Shown here: positions 53,518 to 60,847 of the stretch, piece after piece
How the letters are laid out: each line of letters starts with the position of its first letter
How positions within the stretch are numbered: the first letter of the stretch is position 1
Assembly: GCF_040298565.1 (NCBI RefSeq)
Contig: NZ_JBEPAK010000004.1
Location: 36,405 to 100,404, forward strand
Source of the DNA: Kitasatospora sp040298565
GTDB lineage: Bacteria > Actinomycetota > Actinomycetes > Streptomycetales > Streptomycetaceae
Direction of reading: 5' to 3'
DNA: 64,000 nt
Notes under the pieces: model-generated
Databases searched by the model: none
Told to the model about the DNA's origin: nothing
What the model saw: only the letters and a program-made list of their open reading frames with translations
Position numbers and translations under genes: made by a program

Positions 53518-54419
53518 ACGCCGTCCCGTCGTTGTCCGGACAGGTCGTGGTCGTCACCGGGGCCGCCCGCGGAGTCGGGGCCTCGCTGGCCCGCAAGCTC
53601 GCCCGGCGGGGGGCCGAGGTCGCCCTGCTCGGCCTGGAGCCGGAAGAACTGAAGGCCGTCGCGGCGCAGTGCGGCGCGGCCGCCACCTCCTGGGAGGTGG
53701 ACGTCACCGACCTGGAGGCGCTCGGCGAGGCCGCCCGGCGGATCAAGGAACACCACGGGCGGATCGACACCGTGGTCGCCAACGCGGGCATCGCCATCGG
53801 CGGACCGCTGACCGACAGCGACCACCGGGCGTTCAGCCGGGTCATCGAGGTCAACCTGCTCGGCAGCGTCGCCACCGCCCGTGCCTTCCTGCCGGCGCTC
53901 ATCGAGAGCCGCGGCTACCTGCTGCAGATCGCCTCGCTCGCCGCACTGACCCCCGCGCCGCTGATGAGCGCGTACTGCGCCAGCAAGGCCGGGGTGGAGG
54001 CCTTCGCCCACTCGATCCGCGCCGAGGTCGCCCACCAGGGCGTCAAGGTCGGAGTCGGCTACCTGAGCTGGACCGACACCGACATGGTGCGCGGAGCCGA
54101 CCAGGACGCCGTGCTGAGGCAGATGCGCAGCCGGCTGCCGTGGCCGGCCAACAAGACCTACCCGCTGGAGCCCGCGGTGGACCGGATCGTCGCCGGGATC
54201 GCCCGCCGCTCCGCCCATGTGTACGCCCAGGCGTGGCTGCGCGGCATGCAGCCCGTGCGCTGGGTGCTGCCGAGCCTGATCGCGGTGGTCGGCTCCCGCG
54301 ACGTGGCCCGGCTCGCCCCGCAGCTCGCCGCCACCGCCGCCTCCCGGCTGCGCGCCGTCGGGGCCGGTGGCGCCGCGGACACGGCGGCGCGGGGGAGCCG
54401 GACGGGGGCGGACGGCTGA
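53514..54419 (+). CDS. Short-chain dehydrogenase/reductase
   Basis: Protein of 301 residues with cofactor motif TGAARGVG (15-22), NAG at 90-92 and catalytic Ser141, Tyr154 (YCASK) and Lys158. It may oxidise an alcohol to the ketone used by the monooxygenase. It is last in the operon, and its 3' end lies inside a 29-bp tandem repeat. Confidence 0.92.
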   Translation: MNAVPSLSGQVVVVTGAARGVGASLARKLARRGAEVALLGLEPEELKAVAAQCGAAATSWEVDVTDLEALGEAARRIKEHHGRIDTVVANAGIAIGGPLTDSDHRAFSRVIEVNLLGSVATARAFLPALIESRGYLLQIASLAALTPAPLMSAYCASKAGVEAFAHSIRAEVAHQGVKVGVGYLSWTDTDMVRGADQDAVLRQMRSRLPWPANKTYPLEPAVDRIVAGIARRSAHVYAQAWLRGMQPVRWVLPSLIAVVGSRDVARLAPQLAATAASRLRAVGAGGAADTAARGSRTGADG

Positions 54420-54500
54420 CGGGGCGGGTGTCGGGGGCGGACGGCTGACGGGGCGGGCGCCGGGGGCGGGTGGCTGATGGGGCTCGCCGGGGGCGGATGG
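54403..54500. repeat. 29-bp tandem repeat, about 3.5 copies, spanning the SDR stop codon
   Basis: Units begin CGGGGGCGGACGGCTGACGG at 54403 and 54432, with degenerate copies at 54461 and 54488. The first copy contains the TGA stop at 54417-54419, and the next two repeat it. Confidence 0.85.
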
Positions 54501-54537
54501 CAGCCTTCGGGACCTGTCGGCCGCGGTCCGGCATCCG

Positions 54538-55863
54538 TCAGCCGTCACCCCCGGCGATCCGTCCCAGCGCTGCCAGCGCCCGCTCCAGCACCGGCAGCGG
54601 CGGCGAGGCCAGCCCCACCCGCACCGCCGACGGTGTGCTCCGCGGGTCGACCGCGAACGCCGCCGCGGGAGTCACCGAGATCCCCGCCCTCGCCGCCGCC
54701 GCGACGAAGGTCTCCGCCCGCCAGGCCGCCGGCAGCTCCCACCAGACGTAGTACGAGCACGGGTCGGCCCGCAGGCGTGCGCCCCGCAGCACCCGCCGGG
54801 CCACCTCCTGCCGGGCCGCCGCGTCGGCACGCTTCGCCGCCTCGACCGCCGCCAGGGTCCCGTCCCCGATCCAGCGCACCGCCGCCTCCAGCGCGAATCC
54901 GCTCGGCGCCCACCCGCCGGACCGCAGCGCGCCCGCCACCCGCTCCCGCAGCCCGTCCGGGACGACCGCGAAGCCGGTGGTCAGTCCGGGGGCGAGCCGC
55001 TTGGACAGGCTGTCGACCAGGACGGTCCGCTCCGGTGCCAGGGCGGCGAGCGGCGTCGACCCGGGCCGGAGGAAGGACCAGATCGCGTCCTCCACCACCG
55101 GCAGGTCCGCTCGGCGCAGCTCCTCGGCCAGTGCGGCCGCCCGCTCGGCCGGCAGGTTCGCCCCGGTCGGGTTCTGCAACCGCGGCTGGAGGTACACCGC
55201 GCGCAGCGGCGCCGCACGGTGGGCGGTGGCCACGGCGCCGGGCAGCAGCCCGTCCCCGTCCATCGCCAGCGGTACCAGCCGGATGCCGAGCCGCTGCGCC
55301 ACCGCCTTGACCACCGGATACGTCAGCGCCTCCACCCCCAGCCGCTCACCCGGCCCGACCAGCGCGGACAGCGCGCCGGCGACGACCTGCCGTCCGTTCC
55401 CGCCGAACAGCAGGTGCTCCGGGCCGGCCTGCCAGGCGCCGGTCGACACCAGGCCCGCGAAGGCCCGCCGCGCCGCGGCCGTCCCGGCCGCGCCCACCGG
55501 TCGCAGCGTCTCGGCCAGTGCGTCCGGCCGCAGCAACGGCGCCAGCCCCGGGGCCAGCAGCTCGGCCTGCCCGGGTGGGGTCGGGTAGTTGAGTTCCAGG
55601 TCGACGGGTGCGGTCGCGGGTTCGGCGAGCGCGACCAGCCCGCCCTCCGTCCCCTGCCCGGCCCGGACGAAGGTGCCCCGTCCGACCTCGCCGACGGTCA
55701 GCCCGCGCCGGGCCAGCTCCCGGTAGACCCGGGCCGCCGTCGAGGCGGCGATGCCGCGGCTGCGGGCGAACGCGCGCTGGGTGGGCAGCTGCTGGCCGGG
55801 CCGCAGCCGTCCGTCGGCGATCTCGGCGGCGAGGCCGTCGGCGATCAGGCGGTAGTCGTCCAC
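54538..55863 (-). CDS. MocR-type regulator (GntR helix-turn-helix fused to PLP aminotransferase fold)
   Basis: Protein of 441 residues. The winged helix (LRPGQQLPTQRAFARSRGIA, about 21-70) is joined to a fold-type I domain with LQPRLQNPTGANLP and the PLP Lys in DSLSKRLAPG. Such proteins respond to pyridoxal phosphate adducts or amino compounds. GTG 55863 faces the LysE exporter gene, its likely target, with two direct repeats between them. Confidence 0.92.
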   Translation of the reverse strand: MDDYRLIADGLAAEIADGRLRPGQQLPTQRAFARSRGIAASTAARVYRELARRGLTVGEVGRGTFVRAGQGTEGGLVALAEPATAPVDLELNYPTPPGQAELLAPGLAPLLRPDALAETLRPVGAAGTAAARRAFAGLVSTGAWQAGPEHLLFGGNGRQVVAGALSALVGPGERLGVEALTYPVVKAVAQRLGIRLVPLAMDGDGLLPGAVATAHRAAPLRAVYLQPRLQNPTGANLPAERAAALAEELRRADLPVVEDAIWSFLRPGSTPLAALAPERTVLVDSLSKRLAPGLTTGFAVVPDGLRERVAGALRSGGWAPSGFALEAAVRWIGDGTLAAVEAAKRADAAARQEVARRVLRGARLRADPCSYYVWWELPAAWRAETFVAAAARAGISVTPAAAFAVDPRSTPSAVRVGLASPPLPVLERALAALGRIAGGDG

Positions 55864-55905
55864 CGGTGTCCAGCCCTTCCAGCGTTCCGTCCCGGGTCGC
55901 AGGGG

Positions 55906-55939
55906 ATTGCACCGAGCGCAAAGTCATCATTGCATCGAG
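55906..55939. promoter_or_regulatory. Two direct repeats ATTGCA(C/T)CGAG, probable MocR binding site
   Basis: ATTGCACCGAG (55906-55916) and ATTGCATCGAG (55929-55939) are 23 bp apart centre to centre, about two helical turns. MocR/PdxR proteins are known to bind direct repeats, and the second copy covers the -35 element of the exporter promoter. Confidence 0.6.
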
Positions 55940-55959
55940 ATCGCCGGGCGCTCTAGCCT
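55930..55959 (+). promoter_or_regulatory. Promoter of the LysE exporter gene
   Basis: TTGCAT (55930-55935), 18 nt, TAGCCT (55954-55959). The ATG is 6 nt further on, consistent with a leaderless message. Confidence 0.6.
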
Positions 55960-55965
55960 CCTTGC

Positions 55966-56646
55966 ATGGACGCGTTGACATCCGCCGTGAGGGGCCTGGA
56001 CGCCGTGGACGGCCACGCCGTCCTGGGGATCGCCGCCGTGGCGCTGGGCATGGTGCTGTCGCCCGGCCCGAACATGATCTACCTGGTCTCCCGCTCGATC
56101 GCCCAGGGGCGGCGCGCCGGGCTGGTCTCGTTGACGGGCGTCGCGACCGGCTTCCTGGTCTACCTGGTCGCGGTGACGGCCGGGGTGGCCGCCGTCTTCT
56201 CCGTGGTGCCCGTGCTCTACACCGCTCTCAAGCTGGCCGGTGCGGGCTACCTGCTCTGGCTGGCCTGGAAGGCGGTCAAGCCGGGTGGCGCCGCGGTCTT
56301 CGCCCCGCAGCAGCTGCCCCCGGACCCGCCGCGCCGCCTGTTCGCGATGGGCTTCCTCACCTGCCTGCTCAACCCGAAGATCGCCATCATGTACATCTCG
56401 CTGCTGCCCCAGTTCGTGGCGCCCGAACGCGGCCACGTCGCGGTGCAGAGCCTGGTGCTCGGGCTGGTCCAGATCGCGATCGCGGTCACCGTCAACGGCC
56501 TGATCGCGCTGAGCGCGGGCACCATCGCCACGTTCCTCAACCGCCGCCCGGCCTGGCTGCGCGTCCAGCGCTACGCGATGGGCACCGTCCTCGGCGGCCT
56601 CGCCGTGCACATCGCCGCGGACCGGGCCAAGGCGGTCGCGGCGTAG
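55966..56646 (+). CDS. LysE/RhtB-family amino-acid exporter
   Basis: Membrane protein of 226 residues with about six transmembrane segments. The family signature VLSPGPNMIYLVSRSIAQGRR in two stretches and FLTCLLNPKIAIMYISLLPQF are clear. It exports an amino acid or similar compound. The divergent MocR regulator suggests induction by that compound. Confidence 0.92.
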   Translation: MDALTSAVRGLDAVDGHAVLGIAAVALGMVLSPGPNMIYLVSRSIAQGRRAGLVSLTGVATGFLVYLVAVTAGVAAVFSVVPVLYTALKLAGAGYLLWLAWKAVKPGGAAVFAPQQLPPDPPRRLFAMGFLTCLLNPKIAIMYISLLPQFVAPERGHVAVQSLVLGLVQIAIAVTVNGLIALSAGTIATFLNRRPAWLRVQRYAMGTVLGGLAVHIAADRAKAVAA

Positions 56647-56778
56647 CCCGCGCCCACCCGGCACCCACCCGTACCTGCCCGCACCGACCCGGCACCCACC
56701 TGCACCTGCCCGTACGCGCCCGGATGCGCGCACCCGCCCGCCCGGCCCGGCCGGTCGGAGGACCTGCGAGCCCGGTCG

Positions 56779-57807
56779 CTACCCCTCCCGGGCGGCCGCC
56801 CGCAGCACCTCGTAGCCCGCCTGCACGAAGCGGGCGCCGAGCGTCGTCCCGGTGTTGGCCAGCACCGCCACCGCGGTGGCCGACTGCGGGCAGAACCCGA
56901 CCAGGGCGGTGAACCCGCGGGTCGCCCCCGCGTGGAAGTACAGGTCGCGGCCGCCCGAGCCGCGGTGGTTCCACACCAGGCACACCTCGTCGCCCGAGCG
57001 CGGCAGCCGCAGCCGGGGCCGCTGCACCTCGTGCAGGGCCGCTCCCAACTCCCCGCCGCCGCCGTCGACATGGGCCCGGAGGTAGCGCAGGGCATCCGCT
57101 CCGCTCGCCCGCACCGCCGCCGCACCCGGCAGTCCGGGGGCGTGCCACGGCGGCAACTCCCGCCCGCGCAGGTGCCCGACGGCCTGCCCCGGTGCGTCCG
57201 GCGCGCAGCTGGTGGCGCGCAGGCCCAGCGGTGCGCAGACGCGCTCGGCGAGCAGGGCCTCGTACGGCAGGCCGCTCCGCGCGGCGAGCACGTGCCCGAG
57301 CAGGGCGACCCCGTAGTTGGAGTACCGGTAGCGGCTACCCGGCCTGCTGCGCACGGTGGTTCCGGCCAGCGAGGCCCTCAACCGCGCCGCGTCGAAGGTC
57401 GCGTAGGGGTTGCTGCGCCACCTCGGCAGGGCCGCCGCCAGCAGCCCGGGCGGCAGCCGGGGCAGGCCGGAGGTGTGGGTGGCCAGGTGCAGCAGGCGGA
57501 TCGGTTCGGAGGAACGCGTGGCGGGGGGTGGCCAGTCGGGCGGCAGCCGGCTCTCCAGCGGATCCTCCGGCGCGAGTTCGCCCCGTACCGTCAGGTCGGC
57601 CAGCAGCAGCGCGGTGAACGTCTTGCTGACCGAGCCGAGTTCGAAGACCGTCTCCGGTGTGCACGCCCCCGCGTGCGCCCCGCGGCCGGTCCGACCGTGG
57701 CAGCGGACCTCCTCCCGCGCCCCGCGCGCGAGGGCCACCGTGACGGCGGTGGCGTACGGTTCGGCCGCCCGCACCGCCGCTGACACCGCGGCGTCCAGCT
57801 CGCTCAC
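56779..57807 (-). CDS. Serine hydrolase of the beta-lactamase/penicillin-binding-protein fold in a precursor-peptide operon
   Basis: Protein of 342 residues. Catalytic motifs are SxxK (Ser59-Val-Ser-Lys62), YSN (162-164) and HAGATRGF (from His292), as in class-C-like esterases, D-aminopeptidases and PBP-type peptide cyclases. No signal peptide or transmembrane helix is evident, so it probably acts in the cytosol, unlike a resistance enzyme. The GTG overlaps the preceding gene's stop. Last of four genes with a small peptide at the head, it may cleave, cyclise or transfer a peptide. Confidence 0.85.
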   Translation of the reverse strand: MSELDAAVSAAVRAAEPYATAVTVALARGAREEVRCHGRTGRGAHAGACTPETVFELGSVSKTFTALLLADLTVRGELAPEDPLESRLPPDWPPPATRSSEPIRLLHLATHTSGLPRLPPGLLAAALPRWRSNPYATFDAARLRASLAGTTVRSRPGSRYRYSNYGVALLGHVLAARSGLPYEALLAERVCAPLGLRATSCAPDAPGQAVGHLRGRELPPWHAPGLPGAAAVRASGADALRYLRAHVDGGGGELGAALHEVQRPRLRLPRSGDEVCLVWNHRGSGGRDLYFHAGATRGFTALVGFCPQSATAVAVLANTGTTLGARFVQAGYEVLRAAAREG

Positions 57808-58739
57808 GCGGCCGCCGCGTCGGCGCCCAGTGCCCGGGCCAGGGTGATGTCGCCCGCCAGGACGGCGACCACCGCCGTGTGCTGGTTCTCCCGGAACGCC
57901 TCCTCCCGGTCGTCGCTCACCGGATCGTTGGCGTCGCGGGGCACCAGTCCGTCCGCGCGCTGGACGGCGGCCAGGGCGTCCCAGCCCTGGCGCCCGGTGA
58001 TCGGTTCGCCGATGCACGCGTCCACCATGAGGAGTTCGACGGCCAGGTCCCACTGCCCGATCTCCAGCCAGATGTCCAGCCAGGCCGGGAGCCAGTCGTG
58101 CAGGTAGTCGCGGATCGGTTCGGGGAGGCCCTCCGGGTGCGCTCCCCAGTCGGTGAGGTGGAAGACGGTGTGGGTGTTCTGGTAGGCGATCTCCCACTCG
58201 ACGGCCCAGGGCTCGGGCAGGGCACCGAGCCAGGTGCCGGCCGTCAGGGCGGCCCAGTCCGGCTGGTGGCTGAGTCCGATCAGCCGCCGGGCGTTGGCGA
58301 TGGCGAGCCGCCGGTTGCCCTGGATCTCGATGGCGTGCGCGGCCCGCAGCCGACCGATCGACTCGAGGAGGTCGTCCAGGGCGGGGTGGCGGTAGCCGGC
58401 CCGGGCGAAGTGGCCGTAGAGCTCCAGCGGGTCGCTCATCGTGACGTGGCGCAGCTGCCGCTCGTACAGCAGGTCCCCCTCGCGCAGCTGCTCCCACGCG
58501 TAGTCGAGGAGTTCCCGGGCGGCTCGTGTGCCGGCCGGACCGGCGACGCCGTCGCGCAGGACCACCGAGGCGGCCAGGGCGAGCTCGCCGAGCGGTTTGT
58601 AGGCGTCGTTGGGGGTGGCGAGGTCGACGACGGTGTTGTCGGGGATCCGGCCGAGGCCGTCGCGGTGGGCGGCGTGCAGCCAGGTCAGTGCGCGGGAGCC
58701 GAACCGCTGCGCGGTGGCGAGGACGTGGGTGTCGATCAT
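57804..58739 (-). CDS. All-helical protein of unknown function, gene 3 of the precursor-peptide operon
   Basis: Protein of 311 residues, predicted mainly alpha-helical with no catalytic motif I can name. Notable segments are VVDLATPNDAYKPLGELALAA, NTHTVFHLTDWGAHP and the Trp-rich YLHDWLPAWLDIWLEIGQWD. His and Asp residues in HTVFHLTDWG could bind a metal. It may belong to an uncharacterised actinobacterial family, possibly that labelled DUF6895 (weak recollection). ATGA and GTGA overlaps tie it to both neighbours. Confidence 0.7.
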   Translation of the reverse strand: MIDTHVLATAQRFGSRALTWLHAAHRDGLGRIPDNTVVDLATPNDAYKPLGELALAASVVLRDGVAGPAGTRAARELLDYAWEQLREGDLLYERQLRHVTMSDPLELYGHFARAGYRHPALDDLLESIGRLRAAHAIEIQGNRRLAIANARRLIGLSHQPDWAALTAGTWLGALPEPWAVEWEIAYQNTHTVFHLTDWGAHPEGLPEPIRDYLHDWLPAWLDIWLEIGQWDLAVELLMVDACIGEPITGRQGWDALAAVQRADGLVPRDANDPVSDDREEAFRENQHTAVVAVLAGDITLARALGADAAAA

Positions 58740-59470
58740 GCCGCTCGGCCCCCTTCGGCGTCCGACGGCCGGGCGCGGTCGAGCAGCCGGCGGGCGAGGG
58801 CCAGCTCCAGCCCGGTCCGGGCGCTGCCGTCACCGGCCAGGGCGATCCGGTCCAGCACCGGTTCGAGGTCGAGCCGCGACCGCCGGCCCTCGGCCTCCGT
58901 CCAGGCGAGCCAGCGGGCGAGCCGGGCGGCGGTGGTGAGGTCGCGCCGCAGCATCGAGCGGACGGTGCCCCGGGCCAGCGCCAGGGCGTGCGCGAGGGCG
59001 GCGTCGTGGACCGGGCCGTCCAGGGTGGGCAGGGCGAGCACGGACAGCTGGGACATCCGCACCGACCAGGCCTGCCAGCCGAGGTCCTCCGGGCCGGGCA
59101 GCGGGGCCGGCCGCGGCGCGGCCTCCGCGTGGCCGGCGCGGACGAGCAGCCGCCCGGCTGCCCAGTCCTGCCAGGCGATGACCAGCGCGGCCTGTTCGGA
59201 GGGGGGTGCCGGTGCGGGGACCACGCGTCGCGCCTCGGCCAGCAGGGCGGCGGTGGCCGGGTCGGGCTCGCCGCCGCCGAACAGGGACGGGGCGAGGAGG
59301 TCCGCACCGAGCAGCCGCACGGCGGCCAGCAGCGGGCGGGGTACGGCGGCGTCCGGCTCCACGAGTGCGGCCGGATCCCCGCCGCCCCGGAGGGCGTCGA
59401 GGGTCCGGCCGGCCACCCGCTCGACGGCCGCGGCGTACTGTTCACGCAGTGACGTCTCGGCGAATGGCAT
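58736..59470 (-). CDS. Helical protein of unknown function, gene 2 of the precursor-peptide operon
   Basis: Protein of 244 residues, Ala/Leu/Arg-rich and apparently all-helical; no domain recognised. It has PLLAAVRLLGADLLAPSLFGG, a Trp-rich central part (IAWQDWAAGRL, LGWQAWSVRMSQLS) and no membrane segment. ATG 59470 has AAGGAGG upstream, and its stop overlaps the next ATG. It is 80 nt downstream of the precursor peptide, with a hairpin in that gap. A role in recognising or modifying the peptide is inferred from position only. Confidence 0.7.
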   Translation of the reverse strand: MPFAETSLREQYAAAVERVAGRTLDALRGGGDPAALVEPDAAVPRPLLAAVRLLGADLLAPSLFGGGEPDPATAALLAEARRVVPAPAPPSEQAALVIAWQDWAAGRLLVRAGHAEAAPRPAPLPGPEDLGWQAWSVRMSQLSVLALPTLDGPVHDAALAHALALARGTVRSMLRRDLTTAARLARWLAWTEAEGRRSRLDLEPVLDRIALAGDGSARTGLELALARRLLDRARPSDAEGGRAA

Positions 59471-59495
59471 CAGTGGTGTGCCTCCTTGCTGAGGA

Positions 59496-59522
59496 GGGCC
59501 GGCCGGGTCGTCGGACCGGCCC
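59496..59522. terminator. Hairpin between precursor peptide and downstream genes (partial terminator)
   Basis: GGGCCGG (59496-59502) pairs with CCGGCCC (59516-59522) around a 13-nt loop. It is the only sizeable hairpin inside the operon, in a position that would lower expression of the downstream genes relative to the peptide. Confidence 0.5.
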
Positions 59523-59550
59523 GGTCATCAGTCGACGAGGTCGTCCCGGC

Positions 59551-59757
59551 TCACCGGGTCGGCTTCTCCTTGGGGGGCTTCGGAGAGGTCAGCAGCAGGC
59601 CGGCCAGCAGCGACGCCCCAGCGGCCTCGGGCAGGTACGTGGGCGCGTCGGACACGACGGCCTCGTCCTCCACCATCAGGCTCGCGAGTGTCTCGGCTTC
59701 GGCGAGCGTCGCGCTCTGTGACGCCGAAGCGGATTCCGTACGGAACTGAGTAAGCAT
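59551..59757 (-). CDS. Precursor-like peptide, 68 residues (putative RiPP precursor)
   Basis: The acidic N-terminal two thirds (TESASASQSATLAEAETLAS, then LMVEDEAVVSDAP) resemble a leader. The C-terminal part LPEAAGASLLAGLLLTSP is hydrophobic and ends in a cationic Pro-rich tail KPPKEKPTR. It has no cysteine, so thioether or disulfide products are excluded; Ser and Thr are available. ATG 59757 has GAGGAGG eight bases upstream. It is the first gene after a strong promoter and a 20-bp operator. Confidence 0.72.
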   Translation of the reverse strand: MLTQFRTESASASQSATLAEAETLASLMVEDEAVVSDAPTYLPEAAGASLLAGLLLTSPKPPKEKPTR

Positions 59758-59781
59758 CAGATCTGCCTCCTCACATGGTGT

Positions 59782-59801
59782 CATCACCCGGTCGGGTGAT
59801 G
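59782..59801. promoter_or_regulatory. Perfect 20-bp palindrome, operator of the precursor-peptide operon
   Basis: CATCACCCGGTCGGGTGATG is a perfect 9-2-9 inverted repeat, placed a few bases after the predicted transcription start. Its regulator is not in the window or not recognisable. Confidence 0.65.
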
Positions 59802-59811
59802 CCCCTGTTCG

Positions 59812-59840
59812 ACACTACGTGTGCGACTGATTACCCGCAA
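59812..59840 (-). promoter_or_regulatory. Promoter of the precursor-peptide operon
   Basis: Minus strand TTGCGG (59840 to 59835), 17 nt, TAGTGT (59817 to 59812). The spacing and hexamers match vegetative streptomycete promoters. The leader to the ATG is about 48 nt. Confidence 0.6.
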
Positions 59841-59911
59841 TCCCCCTGGTCGAGCAGCTGCGTCGACGCGCGGTGTGGGCCCGGCCGCGGGGAGTCGGTA
59901 CGGTCGGGGGC

Positions 59912-60685
59912 ATGACCACAGCCTTGATCACCGGCGCGACCGCCGGCATCGGAGCCGCGTTCGCCCGCCGGCTCGCCCGCAGCGGCTACCGGCTCGTCCT
60001 GGTGGCCCGCGACGCCGAACGCCTGGAGCGCGCGAGCGCCGACCTGAACGCGCAGTACGGCGTCGAGGCGGAGGTGCTGCGCGCGGACCTCGCGACGGAG
60101 GAGGGCATCGCCGCCGTGGAGGCCCGGCTCGCCGACTCCGAACGCCCGGTGGACCTGCTGATCAACAACGCCGGGTTCGGCAACAAGGGCGCCTTCGGCG
60201 CCGTCCCGCTCCAGGCCGAGCTGGACATGGTGAAGGTGCACATCGAGGCGGTGCTGCGGCTGACCACGGCGGCCCTGCCGGGGATGCGCGAGCGCGGGCG
60301 AGGGGCGATCGTCAACGTCGCCTCGGTGGCGGCCTTCCTGCCGCGCGGCACGTACGGGGCGAGCAAGGCGTGGGTGGTCAGCTTCACCCAGGGCGTGCTG
60401 CGCGACCTCGGTGGCACCGGGGTGCGGATGATGGCGCTGTGCCCGGGGTTCACCCGGACCGAGTTCCACGAGCGGGCCGGCATGGGCACCGGGAACATCC
60501 CGTCCTGGTCCTGGCTCTCGGCCGAGCGGGTGGTGGCGGAGGCGATGCGCGACCTGGCGCGCGGCAAGTCGTTGTCGGTGCCGGGCAAGCGCTACAAGGC
60601 GGCGGTGGCCGTCGCCCGGGTGCTGCCCTCCGGCAAGCTCGGCGGCCTCTCCTCGAAGGCGGCGCGCACCTACCGGACGGACTGA
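59912..60685 (+). CDS. Short-chain dehydrogenase/reductase
   Basis: Protein of 257 residues with TGATAGIG (cofactor), NNAGFG and the catalytic motif TYGASKAW. It resembles DltE/YqjQ-like classical SDRs acting on ketones or lipids. TACGGT lies 7 nt before the ATG, so it is probably leaderless. It is divergent from the precursor-peptide operon and may or may not belong to it. Confidence 0.9.
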   Translation: MTTALITGATAGIGAAFARRLARSGYRLVLVARDAERLERASADLNAQYGVEAEVLRADLATEEGIAAVEARLADSERPVDLLINNAGFGNKGAFGAVPLQAELDMVKVHIEAVLRLTTAALPGMRERGRGAIVNVASVAAFLPRGTYGASKAWVVSFTQGVLRDLGGTGVRMMALCPGFTRTEFHERAGMGTGNIPSWSWLSAERVVAEAMRDLARGKSLSVPGKRYKAAVAVARVLPSGKLGGLSSKAARTYRTD

Positions 60686-60744
60686 CGCCCGCGGCGGGCG
60701 GGCGGGGCGGAGGATGTGGAGCGGAATAGAGCGGCGCTCACTAT

Positions 60745-60759
60745 TAGTTTGCCTAACTA
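60745..60759. promoter_or_regulatory. Inverted repeat TAGTT-TGCCT-AACTA upstream of an ABC exporter
   Basis: Perfect 5-bp arms in the AT-rich stretch before the exporter. TTGCCT (60749-60754) and TATGCT (60774-60779) nearby could form its promoter with a long 19-nt spacer. The site resembles MarR-type operators; similarity to an iron box is weaker. Confidence 0.5.
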
Positions 60760-60847
60760 TGAGCTACCCCCGCTATGCTGGCACCCACCCGACCGCCCCG
60801 CCCGCCGCCGCGCCGCCGTCGCGCGTCCGACCCAGGGAGGCCCGTCC

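Noticed and set aside
56779..57807. Calling the serine hydrolase an antibiotic-resistance beta-lactamase.
   Set aside because: It has no export signal, the third motif is HAG rather than KTG, and it is translationally coupled to intracellular unknown proteins.
60744..60762. A second iron box upstream of the ABC exporter.
   Set aside because: The match to the 19-bp consensus is poor and the symmetry centre differs; a MarR-like operator fits better.
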